Origin: Mycobacterium bourgelatii
GTDB lineage: Bacteria; Actinomycetota; Actinomycetes; Mycobacteriales; Mycobacteriaceae
Length of the DNA stretch: 64,000 nt
Direction: 5' to 3'
NCBI RefSeq assembly: GCF_010723575.1
Contig: NZ_BLKZ01000001.1
Location: forward strand, 3,286,001 to 3,350,000
In this document: piece by piece, positions 26,973 through 35,698 of the stretch
How the letters are laid out: the number at the start of each line of letters is the position of its first letter
How positions within the stretch are numbered: the first letter of the stretch is position 1
The notes under the pieces: generated by a model
What the model saw: the letters and a program-made list of their open reading frames with translations, nothing else
What the model was told of the DNA's origin: nothing
Databases searched by the model: none
Made by a program: the position numbers and the translations under genes

Positions 26973-27320
26973 GTGTCAGAAATGCGCTCGGTTCCCCGGC
27001 GACTTGATCTCGTATCGGTAAAAAGCGCCCCACGCTCAGCCGCTTCAGAAGACCGGTCCTGGGTGACGAAGGCGGCGTGCAAGACCGCAGATCCCGACGA
27101 ACTCTTTGTGCGCGGCGCCGCGCAGCGCCAGGCCGCGATCATTTGTCGACACTGCCCCGTCATGCAGCAGTGCGCGGCCGATGCGCTCGACAACCAGGTC
27201 GAGTACGGGGTCTGGGGAGGCATGACTGAACGCCAGCGCAGGGCCCTACTCAAACAGCATCCCGACGTCGTCTCGTGGGCGAGCTTCTTCGAAAAGCGCG
27301 CCAAACGCTCGACCGGATAG
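26973..27320 (+). CDS. whiB4: WhiB-family iron-sulfur regulator, WhiB4-like
   Basis: A 115-residue WhiB protein with the four cluster-binding Cys: one in KAACKTADPDELF, two in CRHCPVMQQC and the third of that set, giving C-x29-C-x2-C-x5-C type spacing. The GVWGGMTERQRR turn and basic tail follow. The run from DPDELFVRGAAQR to LLKQHP closely matches M. tuberculosis WhiB4 as I remember it. WhiB4 is an oxygen- and redox-sensing repressor of antioxidant genes. I chose the GTG at 26973 because AAAGG precedes it. Confidence 0.88.
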   Translation: MSEMRSVPRRLDLVSVKSAPRSAASEDRSWVTKAACKTADPDELFVRGAAQRQAAIICRHCPVMQQCAADALDNQVEYGVWGGMTERQRRALLKQHPDVVSWASFFEKRAKRSTG

Positions 27321-27347
27321 CGGCCTTCGCGTACCGGCCGTCGTAGG

Positions 27348-27899
27348 TCAGGAGGCGCTGAGGATCTTGATCGCGAAGACGAGCGTGTCGCCGGGCAAGA
27401 TGCCGGCCCGGGGTTGCCCCTCGGGATAGCCGTCCGCGGACGTCATTGCGACGGCGACGGTGGACCCGACCTTCTGTCCGGCGATGGCCTTTTGGAAGCC
27501 TGGCACGACACCGGTGAGCGGAAAGTCGACCGGCACACCCCGCTGGTAGCTGCTGTCGAAAACCGAACCGTCGCGCCCATTGACGCCCATGTAGCAGACG
27601 GAAACGGTTGCGTTGTTGGAGACGACCGGCCCGTCACCCGCGCGCAACGTATGCACCTGGGTCTGGTTCACGCTGAACGGTCCCGTCACTTTCACGACCG
27701 GCGCGGTCGTGTCGGTGGAGCCGGTGACCGCGACGCTTCCGGTGGTCCCCGAAAGCGTCCATTCCGGCGTTCCGCTGTTCTGTGGTGCTGCAGTGGGACA
27801 CGTTGCGGCCGCGCTTGCCGTGCCCGCTCCCGCGAACGTGAGAACGGCTGCCGTGCAAGCGGCGAGAGCGACAGAGGAATACATCCGGGAGGACTTCAC
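27348..27899 (-). CDS. Secreted FKBP-type peptidyl-prolyl isomerase
   Basis: A 183-residue exported protein. The signal peptide (residues 1-30) ends TASAAA. The FKBP domain covers about residues 85-183, with VSVCYMGVNGRDGSVFDSSY, PLTGVVPGFQKAIAGQKVGS and PGDTLVFAIKILSAS as the standard blocks. It would help fold proteins in the periplasm. It is convergent with whiB4, 27 bp apart. Confidence 0.9.
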   Translation of the reverse strand: MKSSRMYSSVALAACTAAVLTFAGAGTASAAATCPTAAPQNSGTPEWTLSGTTGSVAVTGSTDTTAPVVKVTGPFSVNQTQVHTLRAGDGPVVSNNATVSVCYMGVNGRDGSVFDSSYQRGVPVDFPLTGVVPGFQKAIAGQKVGSTVAVAMTSADGYPEGQPRAGILPGDTLVFAIKILSAS

Positions 27900-28028
27900 G
27901 GCCGTCAGGCTACCGTCTGTCGCTTCGCCGCCGTCAAAGTGAGGTTTTGCTCGGCGCCAGACACCTGACTACCAGCCAAATGGTATAGATTAGATAAGAA
28001 CCATCTCATCCATATTGCAGGGATTATC

Positions 28029-28934
28029 GTGAAGCTGCCTCGCCAACGGATCATCGAAGACTTCGAGAAGATGGTCGGGCGCCACGACGACCCAGCCATC
28101 TACGGCGGCCCGGACGGCGACCCCGGGCTGATCGGGCCGGACAGCGTGTCCTGGCGGGTGCATGCCGACCTCGCGGCCGTTACCCAGGCCGGCACCGCGG
28201 CGATCGTGCTCGAAGTTCTGCACCCGTCGGTTATCGCAGGCGTGCAAGACATGTCGACGTATCGGGAAGACCCCTTCAAACGTGCGCGCGCGACGCTGGG
28301 TTACGTGCTTGCCACCACCTTCGGAAACACCGCGGCCGCAACCCGAATCATCGAGCACGTCAAGCACATTCATTCGTTCGTCAACGGCACCCGACCCGAC
28401 GGCGTGCCTTACCGGGCGCTCGATCCCGACCTGATCGCGTGGGTGCACACGGCCATCCCGTGGATGATCCTGCGCACCTACGAACGCACCAACCGTCCGT
28501 TGAGCACAGCCGAAAAGGATGCTTACCTGGCTGAGCAAGCCGTCATCGGCAAGATGGGCGGCGCGGACTGGGTGCCGACCAACACCGCCGAACTCGACGA
28601 GTACGTTGCCACGATGCGGCCCAAACTCGCCGTGAACAGCCAGACCAGAGAATTCATCGACTTCCTGCTATCCGCACCGTTCGGCCCCAGCCTGCCGCCG
28701 GCGGCCGATGCCGCGCTGCACCGCTTCGCCCTCTATGCGGGAATGAGCGCCGCTCCCAAGTGGGCCCGTGAACTCATCGGATTCGATCGCCCGTCGCCGT
28801 TAATACGCGCCATGATCCGTCCGTATCTTTACTTCGACGCGCGAATGTTGCGCTGGGCGTTCGGGACTCCGCGCTATGTCGAAATGGCGCGGGCGCGCGC
28901 AAGCGGCGCGCAGCAACTGAAAGCGGCCGGGTGA
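28029..28934 (+). CDS. Oxygenase MpaB family protein (DUF2236)
   Basis: A 301-residue member of the MpaB/latex-clearing-protein-related family, haem-binding in characterised relatives. The His-containing motifs EVLHPSVIAGV and VHTAIPWMILRTYERTNRPL are typical, and DPFKRARATLGYVLATTFG fits the core. The GTG at 28029 follows an AT-rich promoter region. Its stop overlaps the start of the TetR gene by 4 nt, so the two form an operon. The substrate is unknown. Confidence 0.85.
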   Translation: MKLPRQRIIEDFEKMVGRHDDPAIYGGPDGDPGLIGPDSVSWRVHADLAAVTQAGTAAIVLEVLHPSVIAGVQDMSTYREDPFKRARATLGYVLATTFGNTAAATRIIEHVKHIHSFVNGTRPDGVPYRALDPDLIAWVHTAIPWMILRTYERTNRPLSTAEKDAYLAEQAVIGKMGGADWVPTNTAELDEYVATMRPKLAVNSQTREFIDFLLSAPFGPSLPPAADAALHRFALYAGMSAAPKWARELIGFDRPSPLIRAMIRPYLYFDARMLRWAFGTPRYVEMARARASGAQQLKAAG

Positions 28935-29566
28935 CCGAGGGCGCCCTGGTCAGGATGCTCGGTTCCGCCGCTACTGGCGGTGTCGACCCCGAGGCCGCCG
29001 ACCGCACGACGCAGCGGATCCTCGACGCTGCGCTCCAGGAGGCGGCAACCGTTGGGCTGCAACGGCTTACGGTAGAAGATGTGGTGCGCCGAGCGAGGGT
29101 GGCCAGGATGACCGTCTACCGGCGGTACCCTCGCCGCGACGATCTCGTCGAAGCCTTGGTGCGACGTGAGACGCAGCGATTCCTCGCCGCCGTGGCGGAC
29201 GGAATCGAGAAGACGAAGGACCCGCAGGACGGCGTTGTCGAGGCGTTCATCGCGGCAGTGCGCTTTTCGCGCTCGCACCCGATGCTGCGCCGGGCCGCCC
29301 ACACCGAGTCGGCGCTATCCGCCGCCGACAACGCCGAACTGCTGGACATCGGTGCCGCGTTCATTGCCAGGCAAATTCATGGAGAAGCGCCGGGCGCCCC
29401 GACTCAACCGGTGCGATGGGTGGCCGATGTCTTCGCGCGGCTCTTCATGACCTACATCGCAACTCCGCCAACGGATCCCGACTTCGGTGATGACGACGAG
29501 CTGCGGCGGTTCGCCCATGAGGTGCTGACGCCGATGGTCGAACGTGCGGTCGGGACCGGCGAATAG
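28931..29566 (+). CDS. TetR-family transcriptional regulator
   Basis: A 211-residue TetR regulator. The helix-turn-helix reads LTVEDVVRRARVARMTVYRRYPRRDDLVEAL (positions about 46-76). The GTG start overlaps the stop of the MpaB-family gene (GTGA), so it is probably the local regulator of that gene. A partly palindromic AT-rich stretch with ATGGT/ACCAT ends at 27979-28003 could be its operator. Confidence 0.88.
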   Translation: MTEGALVRMLGSAATGGVDPEAADRTTQRILDAALQEAATVGLQRLTVEDVVRRARVARMTVYRRYPRRDDLVEALVRRETQRFLAAVADGIEKTKDPQDGVVEAFIAAVRFSRSHPMLRRAAHTESALSAADNAELLDIGAAFIARQIHGEAPGAPTQPVRWVADVFARLFMTYIATPPTDPDFGDDDELRRFAHEVLTPMVERAVGTGE

Positions 29567-29578
29567 CGGCAATCTCTT

Positions 29579-29595
29579 TCGCCGCCGAGCGGCGA
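29579..29595 (+). terminator. Hairpin after the TetR gene
   Basis: A perfect 7-bp stem (TCGCCGC with GCGGCGA) and CGA loop starts 13 nt after the TetR stop. Beyond it, up to the antitoxin gene at 29826, I see no gene. Confidence 0.5.
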
Positions 29596-29803
29596 GGATT
29601 CGGGGTATCGGACGGCTCAAGATCCCCCGAGTGATTACCGCTATCCACTCGGTTACTGCCACTGTGTTCGGGATGCAGCTACCTAGACGAGGAGATGTGG
29701 TGTCGTGCACCGAAGGCCGGCCGCACCGAGTCGACCCAGTAGTTTCTCCGGCGGCACTTCGCAGGAGTCATAGGGCGTTATGCGGCTTCGATAGAGCGGT
29801 GTC

Positions 29804-29813
29804 TCACCGGTGA
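29804..29813. promoter_or_regulatory. Palindrome before the Phd/VapB-VapC operon
   Basis: TCACCGGTGA is a perfect 10-bp palindrome ending 12 bp before the antitoxin ATG. TA operons are normally repressed by the antitoxin at such a site. Confidence 0.4.
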
Positions 29814-29825
29814 TACAATGAGTAC

Positions 29826-30065
29826 ATGGCTGAGGTTGTGTCAGTGCGCGACCTGCGCAACAACGGTGGGGAAGTGTTGCGTCGTGTTGAGCGCGGAGAG
29901 CGGATCATCGTGACACGTGATGGCACGCCGGTGGCTGAACTCAACCCACTGCCTCGTAGGAGCACCAGTCCGACTGAACTCATTCGCCGACGTCGGCACC
30001 TTCCGCGCGTGGACCTCGACAAGTTGCGTTCGGATCTCGACAGCGTGCTGGACGCTTCTTTATGA
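29826..30065 (+). CDS. vapB: Type II antitoxin, Phd/YefM-VapB type
   Basis: A 79-residue antitoxin. VVSVRDLRNNGGEVLRRVER and IIVTRDGTPVAEL are the DNA-binding fold of Phd/YefM-type antitoxins. The C-terminal half (RRRRHLPRVDLDKLRSDLDS) should wrap the toxin. Its stop overlaps the toxin ATG by 4 nt. It would neutralise the PIN-domain toxin and repress the operon. Confidence 0.88.
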   Translation: MAEVVSVRDLRNNGGEVLRRVERGERIIVTRDGTPVAELNPLPRRSTSPTELIRRRRHLPRVDLDKLRSDLDSVLDASL

Positions 30066-30487
30066 GTCGATCTGATGACCGGCAACTAGGCATGCTCGAC
30101 ACCTCGACGGTGATCTTGCTCGGCAGATTGGCCGATCCCGGTGAACTCCCCGAAGAGTCGGTGATAAGCGCCATCACCCTTGCCGAGCTATCGGCGGGTC
30201 CGCTCGTCGCCCGCAGTGAAGCCGAACGCAGCGCACGCCAGCAACATCTACAGCAGGCGGAAGCGGATTTTGGAGTCCTTCCGTTCGATGCCGCAAGCGC
30301 GCGGGCGTTTGGGGGAATCGCTGCAGACTTGCGGGCCTCGGGACGCAAATCTAATGCTCGAGCCTACGACGCGTTGATCGCTGCCACTGCCGTCGCACAC
30401 GGTGTGCCGTTGTACACCTGCAACCCAAGTGATTTCGCCGGAATCCACCAGTTGGACCTACGCGCGGTTACGCACCCGGATCGTTGA
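30062..30487 (+). CDS. vapC: VapC-type PIN-domain ribonuclease toxin
   Basis: A 141-residue PIN-domain toxin. The acidic residues that bind magnesium appear in order: Asp in MLDTSTVI, Glu in ITLAELSAG, Asp in AYDALIAATA and Asp in NPSDFAGI. It would cut tRNA or rRNA when its antitoxin is degraded. It starts at the overlapping ATG (30062); a second ATG at 30092 would give the classical MLDTS start. Confidence 0.9.
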   Translation: MSRSDDRQLGMLDTSTVILLGRLADPGELPEESVISAITLAELSAGPLVARSEAERSARQQHLQQAEADFGVLPFDAASARAFGGIAADLRASGRKSNARAYDALIAATAVAHGVPLYTCNPSDFAGIHQLDLRAVTHPDR

Positions 30488-30525
30488 CGCACAGATAAGT
30501 CGCGGCCGATTGCGAAGGGAGTCAC

Positions 30526-30612
30526 ATGAGTGAGACCCGTCGCCGTTCGCGCCGCAGGCGGAAATCAGCGAAGGGAGAGAGGAGACCACGTTGGTTACTG
30601 AAACCCGTGTGA
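30526..30612 (+). CDS. Predicted 28-residue arginine-rich peptide
   Basis: A short frame reading MSETRRRSRRRRKSAKGERR followed by PRWLLKPV and TGA. AAGGGAG lies five bases before the ATG, a better ribosome site than most genes here. Nine of the first 20 residues are Arg. It could be a nucleic-acid-binding or leader peptide for the YnfA gene that follows, or a chance frame in Arg-codon-rich DNA. Confidence 0.35.
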   Translation: MSETRRRSRRRRKSAKGERRPRWLLKPV

Positions 30613-30664
30613 GCAGGCAATGGCTTGCCCCTGCGACCGTCCAGATTCCATAGGGTCATCGACC

Positions 30665-30997
30665 ATGCTGTTGCGTTCAATTCTGTTGTTCATCCTGGCT
30701 GCGCTCGCGGAAATCGGTGGTGCTTGGTTGGTCTGGCAAAGCGTCCGCGAGCAACGTGGCTGGCTCTGGGCAGGTCTCGGCGTCATTGCGCTCGGAATAT
30801 ACGGGTTCGTCGCCACGATGCAGCCCGACGCCCATTTCGGCCGAATCCTGGCCGCCTACGGTGGAATTTTCGTCGCAGGATCGCTGGCCTGGGGCATGGC
30901 GGTGGACGGATTCCGCCCCGACCGGTGGGACGTGATCGGCGCTGTGATCTGTTTGGCCGGCGTGGGGGTCATCATGTACGCGCCACGCACGCACTAG
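30665..30997 (+). CDS. YnfA family (UPF0060) membrane protein
   Basis: A 110-residue membrane protein with four helices, the usual length of the YnfA/UPF0060 family. LFILAALAEIGGAWLVWQ and YGGIFVAGSLAWGMAVDGFR are hallmarks. The family is related to small multidrug exporters; substrate here unknown. The ATG at 30665 begins the first helix; an earlier in-frame ATG at 30620 adds a Cys-rich stretch not seen in the family. Confidence 0.88.
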   Translation: MLLRSILLFILAALAEIGGAWLVWQSVREQRGWLWAGLGVIALGIYGFVATMQPDAHFGRILAAYGGIFVAGSLAWGMAVDGFRPDRWDVIGAVICLAGVGVIMYAPRTH

Positions 30998-31159
30998 TGG
31001 CGGAGGCACCGCAGATCAACTCCCTATTGCAGCAATACACCACGCCCCCGAGATGGAAAGACGCTGGTGCACAAGAACTTTAGGACGACCTCGGCGGCAT
31101 GGTCGATCAGCTCAGCGCCCCAGCGCCATCGATGGCCAGTGATTTCGCGCGCCGACGGT

Positions 31160-33805
31160 TCAGCCCCGGGGTAATTTCAGCACTCGGTTGTTGCCGGCGT
31201 CGGCGACGTATACATTGCCGGCGGCATCGACCGCGACGTCGTGTGGATCGTTAAGACCGTTGAACGGCAACGTGATTACCGAGCTCGACTCCTTGACCAG
31301 CTGCAGGACCCGATTACCGCGGGTGTCGGTTACGTACACGTTGCCCTCGTTGTCGACAGCCACGTAGTCCGGACGACCTATGACGTAGGGCAGCACCGTA
31401 GCTTCCGTCGCCGTCTGAGGCAGCTTCAGCACCCGCTCGTTCTGCCGATCGATGACAATGACGGCACCGTCACCATCCACGGCCACGGCCGAGGGACCAT
31501 CCAAGCCGCTGAACGGCAGCTCGGTCTGCTCGGTCGGCTGCAGGCGCAGCGCCACCACCCGGTTGTACGTGGCGTCGGTCACGATGACCGAACCATCGGC
31601 GCGGGAGTCCTGCGAACGGAAAGCGACACCCGTGGGCTCCCCGAGTCCGGTGAACGGCAGGACGACCGGGCTGTTCGCCCCTGCCGGCAACTCCTGCACC
31701 TGATGGCGGCTCGGTTCGGTGATCACCACGTCGCCCGCCTCATCGACCGCGATGTCCTCGGGTTTCTCCAGACCGCCGAATGGTTCCACGATCTGGTTGG
31801 TCGAGCCCACGGCCAGCTTGAGCACCCGGTTGTTGCCTGCGTCGACTACGTAGACGTCGCCCTTCGCGCTGACCGCAAGGCCCGCGGGTCCGGAAAGACC
31901 GGCAAACGGCAGCACCACCTGAGTCCGCTTCTTCGAATCGATCGACGTGAGCCCTATAAATGCGGCGACGGCAGCGACAACGATCCCGGCGGCGGCGATG
32001 GCAAAGACACGGCGACGGCGGTGCTTGGAGGGCGGCGGCGCCGGGGTTGCGGATGCAATCTCGGTCTGTCCCGACGCGGCGGCCTGCGTCGAGGGGGAGG
32101 GGTCAGAGGCGGGCGGTGGCGTTGCAGCCTTGCCGGGCACGGTGTCGAGTGCAGCACGGGCAGCTGCAGCCAGTTCGCTCGCGGTCTGGTACCGGTCATC
32201 GATCTGCTTGGCCATCCCGCGCGCGATGACCGCGTCGAAGCCGATGGGTATGGCGGGGTCGATGCTGCAGGGTTTGGGCGGCGGGTCGAACAGATGGGCG
32301 GCGGCCAATCCCTCCACACCGCCACCGGCATATGGCGGCCGCCCGGTCAGACACTCGTAGAGGACGCAGGCAAGGGAGTACACGTCGCCACGTGCATCGG
32401 CAACGTGCTCGAGCTTGAAGCGCTCCGGAGCCATGTATGCAGGAGTCCCGGGGTTGACATTCGTGCGGGTCAAGCGAGTGCCAGTCGCCTCCTGCACCAA
32501 TCCGAAGTCGATCAGGTACACGAACTCATCGCCGACCATCAGCAGGTTCGACGGCTTCACATCACGATGTACGAGCCCCGACTTGTGAGCTGCATCCAGC
32601 GCCACGGCGGCCTGTTCGATAACTCGCACGGCCTTCTGTGGGCTCATTTGCCCATTCCTACGCAGCAGAGTGTGCACATCGACGCCGTCGACAATCGGCA
32701 TCACCAGATACAGGCGTCCGTCTATCTCACCGGCGTCATAAATCGGGACGATGTTCGGGTTGGCGAGTCGGCCCGCCGCAAAGGCCTCGCGGCGAAACCG
32801 CTCCACATAGCCTGGCTCGGTGGCCATCTCCGGTCGCAGCAGTTTGACGGCCACATCGCGGTCTAGCGCGGTGTCGTAGGCCCGATACACCGAGCCCATG
32901 CTGCCCTGACCCAGCATCTCGAAAAGCCGATAGCGGCCGAACTCCACTTCGGTCGCAGGCTCGGGAGGTGCGGCGACAGGGGAGGCAAGAGCGTCTCTTG
33001 CCGCGATGGCCAAGTCGCGGACCGTTTGGTAGCGGTCTTCTGGCATTTTGGCCATGCCACGAGCGATCACTTCGTCGAACCCCGTGGGGATAGCGGGGAC
33101 GATGTCGGTGGGCTTAGGGGCATCGCTCTGCGAATGCGCGTTGACGAACTGTTCGAGGCTCTCGCCATCTACGGCCTGCCGCCCGGTCAGGCACTCGTAG
33201 AGCACACAGGCCAGCGCGTAGATGTCGCTGCTGGGTTCGACGGGACCGCCACCGAAGCGCTCCGGCGCCAGGTACGGCCAATCTCCAATCGCAACGTCGG
33301 CAGCTGACGGGCTCAACGCCCTGGAACGAGCGGCGACGCCGACATCGAGGAAGTAGACAAATTCCCCGCATGCCACGAACAGGTTTGACGGCTTGACATC
33401 GCCGTGCACCAGCCCGCAATCGTGGGCGGCTTCCAAGGCCGCGGCGGCCTGCTCGATCACTCGCACGGCCGACCTTGGACTCATCGGCCCATCCCGACCC
33501 AGCAAGCTCTTGAGATCAACGCCGTCGACATTGGGCATCGCCACATACAGCCGTCCGTCGATGTCACCGACGTCGTAGATCGGGATGATGTGTGGATTGC
33601 TCACCCGGGCGACACTGGCGACCTCGTCCCGGAGTTGCTCGTACCGCTCCGGATCCTTGGTCGACTCCGCGGGAAGCACCCGCAGGGCCGCTTCGCGCTT
33701 CATCTCCGTGTCGTAGGCCCGATAGACCGTGCCCGTGCAGCCCCACTGGAGCGTCTCGAGTAGCCGGTAGCGTCCGAAGACCTCGCCCACCGCCTCCGTC
33801 GCCAC
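31160..33805 (-). CDS. Tandem pseudokinase-kinase receptor with NHL beta-propeller
   Basis: An 881-residue membrane Ser/Thr kinase with two kinase domains. The first (about 10-275) is degraded: the glycine loop reads LQWGCTG, the strand-3 Lys is Arg42, HRD is HGD (134-136) and DFG is DVG (154-156). The second (about 288-550) is complete: GQGSMGSVY, Lys321, HRD 413-415, DFG 433-435. A Pro-rich linker, one membrane helix (about 599-619) and a five- or six-blade NHL propeller (631-881) follow, the PknD sensor layout. I start at the GTG at 33805 with AGGGAGG upstream; 33826 is also open. The first domain may regulate the second. Confidence 0.9.
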   Translation of the reverse strand: MATEAVGEVFGRYRLLETLQWGCTGTVYRAYDTEMKREAALRVLPAESTKDPERYEQLRDEVASVARVSNPHIIPIYDVGDIDGRLYVAMPNVDGVDLKSLLGRDGPMSPRSAVRVIEQAAAALEAAHDCGLVHGDVKPSNLFVACGEFVYFLDVGVAARSRALSPSAADVAIGDWPYLAPERFGGGPVEPSSDIYALACVLYECLTGRQAVDGESLEQFVNAHSQSDAPKPTDIVPAIPTGFDEVIARGMAKMPEDRYQTVRDLAIAARDALASPVAAPPEPATEVEFGRYRLFEMLGQGSMGSVYRAYDTALDRDVAVKLLRPEMATEPGYVERFRREAFAAGRLANPNIVPIYDAGEIDGRLYLVMPIVDGVDVHTLLRRNGQMSPQKAVRVIEQAAVALDAAHKSGLVHRDVKPSNLLMVGDEFVYLIDFGLVQEATGTRLTRTNVNPGTPAYMAPERFKLEHVADARGDVYSLACVLYECLTGRPPYAGGGVEGLAAAHLFDPPPKPCSIDPAIPIGFDAVIARGMAKQIDDRYQTASELAAAARAALDTVPGKAATPPPASDPSPSTQAAASGQTEIASATPAPPPSKHRRRRVFAIAAAGIVVAAVAAFIGLTSIDSKKRTQVVLPFAGLSGPAGLAVSAKGDVYVVDAGNNRVLKLAVGSTNQIVEPFGGLEKPEDIAVDEAGDVVITEPSRHQVQELPAGANSPVVLPFTGLGEPTGVAFRSQDSRADGSVIVTDATYNRVVALRLQPTEQTELPFSGLDGPSAVAVDGDGAVIVIDRQNERVLKLPQTATEATVLPYVIGRPDYVAVDNEGNVYVTDTRGNRVLQLVKESSSVITLPFNGLNDPHDVAVDAAGNVYVADAGNNRVLKLPRG

Positions 33806-34226
33806 CGCACCTCCCTCCAAGCGCACGAACGTGCCTGGATGCTACAACGCCTACATGCGGCGACTGAGGAGTTTGCTAATGGCAGTTCGTAAAGTTGCTC
33901 CTACACCTACGGCCACGGGCTCACGCTCGGCGAGACTGCATCACGCGTAGGGACCCGAAGCCGCCCGCACGATTGAGGCGGAGATGCGGGGACATGACAC
34001 TACGGGCTAACCCGAACTCCACCACCTGAACTTCTCGACCGAACTCCGGTGCGGGAACCAACCCGGGCAGACAATTGCTGGTGACGGCAGTGGCACCTCA
34101 CGCGGGTACACGAAGTGTTCGCATTCCTGGACGTCACTGCTACGAGCGATCTGAACGGCGGGGAGCAATTCCCTTGCGTTCGTGGGTTGCTGTTCGATCA
34201 GCATCGGTCCCGCCTATGGTGAGCCC
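33806..34226. other. Intergenic region between divergent kinase genes
   Basis: About 420 bp with no coding frame I trust on either strand. It must hold the promoters of both kinase genes; no repeat or hairpin stood out. Confidence 0.5.
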
Positions 34227-34537
34227 GTGAAAGAAAGGGTGTTCGGGCGCTATCGCCTAGTGGAGCTACTCGGCCGCGGCGGTATGGGCGAAGTCTGGCG
34301 GGCATATGACACTGCGGCCAACAACCGCACGGTCGCGATCAAATTGTTGCCGCCGCATCTAGCCGGTGACGATACCTTCTTGCAGCGCTTTCGCCGCGAA
34401 GCCGAAGCTGCAGCACAGCTGAGCAACAAGCATGTCATCCCAATTCATAACTACGGAGAGATCGACGGGGTCTGCTGCACGAATAGGTGACATCTGAGTT
34501 GGCTTGCCCAGCGTGGGCGGGCTGGAAGGATGTCCCC

Positions 34538-34846
34538 ATGGCAAGGCCTTACCCCCGCGAGTTCCGCGACGACGTTGTGCGGGTCGCTCACAACCGCGAT
34601 GACGGTGTGACCATCGAGCAGATCGCCACCGATTTCGGGGTCCACCCGGTGACGTTGCACAAGTGGATGCGCCAGGCCGACATCGACGAGGGCGCCACCC
34701 CCGGCAAGAGCACCACCGAGTCCGCAGAGCTGCGGGAAGCGCGGCGTCGGATCAAACTGCTCGAGCAAGAGAATGAGGTGCTGCGCCGGGCCACGGCATA
34801 TCTGTCGCAGGCCAACCTGCCGGGAAAAGGCTCTACCCGCTCGTAG
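34538..34846 (+). CDS. IS3-family transposase OrfA
   Basis: A 102-residue helix-turn-helix protein. IEQIATDFGVHPVTLHKWMR is the DNA-binding part, and a leucine-zipper stretch (RIKLLEQENEVLRRATAYLS) follows. GGAAGGA precedes the ATG. In IS3 elements OrfA joins OrfB by a -1 frameshift; an AAAAG run near the end of this gene could be the slip site. Confidence 0.9.
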   Translation: MARPYPREFRDDVVRVAHNRDDGVTIEQIATDFGVHPVTLHKWMRQADIDEGATPGKSTTESAELREARRRIKLLEQENEVLRRATAYLSQANLPGKGSTRS

Positions 34847-34882
34847 TGAGCTCGCCGCTGACGGGATCCCCGTCGCGGTGAC

Positions 34883-35698
34883 GTGTCGGTACTCAAGCTC
34901 GCCCGCCAACCGTATTACCGCTGGCTGGCCAATCCCATCACCGATGCCGAACGCATCGAGGCCCACCGCACCAACGCCCTGTTCGACGCGCACAAAGACG
35001 ACCCCGAGTTCGGGTACCGCTATCTCGTCGAGGAGGCCCGCGATGCCGGCGAATCGATGGCCGAGCGCACCGCCTGGCGGATCTGCTCGCAGAATCGGCT
35101 GTGGAGCGTGTTCGGGAAAAAGCGGGGCAAGAACGGCAAAGTCGGGCCACCGGTGCACGATGACCTCGTTGAGCGTGACTTCACCGCTGATGCCCCAAAT
35201 CAGTTGTGGCTCAGTGACATCACCGAGCACCGCACCGACGAAGGCAAGCTCTACCTATGCGCGATCAAGGACGTGTTCTCCAACCGCATCGTCGGGTACT
35301 CGATCGACTCTCGGATGAAGTCCCGGCTGGCCACCACAGCGCTCAGCAGTGCGGTGGCTCGCCGCGGTGACGTGGCCGGTTGCATTCTGCATTCGGATCG
35401 CGGATCTCAATTCAGGTCAAGGCGATTCGTACATGCACTGAACCATCACGAGATGGTCGGATCGATGGGCCGCGTCGGTGCGGCCGGCGACAATGCGGCC
35501 ATGGAGAGCTTCTTCGCTCTGCTGCAGAAGAACGTGCTCGATCGCCGCCGCTGGCGCACTCGAGAAGAGTTGCGGATCGCGATCGTCATCTGGATCGAAC
35601 GGACCTACCATCGCCGCCGGCGCCAAGCCCGTCTCGGGCGGTTGACCCCGATCGAATTCGAAGCGATTATGACCCCACGGGCCAGTCAGGCCGCGTGA
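34883..35698 (+). CDS. IS3-family transposase OrfB, N-terminus out of frame
   Basis: A 271-residue DDE integrase part. The acidic residues are visible in WLSDITEH, LHSDRGSQF and MESFFALLQ. The family-typical N-terminal residues (SELAADGIPVAVTCR) lie just upstream but in another frame, and the switch back occurs near 34889. This copy therefore lost one or two bases relative to an intact orfB and may not make active transposase. Confidence 0.8.
   Translation: MSVLKLARQPYYRWLANPITDAERIEAHRTNALFDAHKDDPEFGYRYLVEEARDAGESMAERTAWRICSQNRLWSVFGKKRGKNGKVGPPVHDDLVERDFTADAPNQLWLSDITEHRTDEGKLYLCAIKDVFSNRIVGYSIDSRMKSRLATTALSSAVARRGDVAGCILHSDRGSQFRSRRFVHALNHHEMVGSMGRVGAAGDNAAMESFFALLQKNVLDRRRWRTREELRIAIVIWIERTYHRRRRQARLGRLTPIEFEAIMTPRASQAA

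Noticed and set aside
34773..35318. A separate gene overlapping orfB in the IS at 34468
   Set aside because: Only a short stretch (SELAADGIPVAVTCR) is meaningful, and it is the displaced N-terminus of OrfB.
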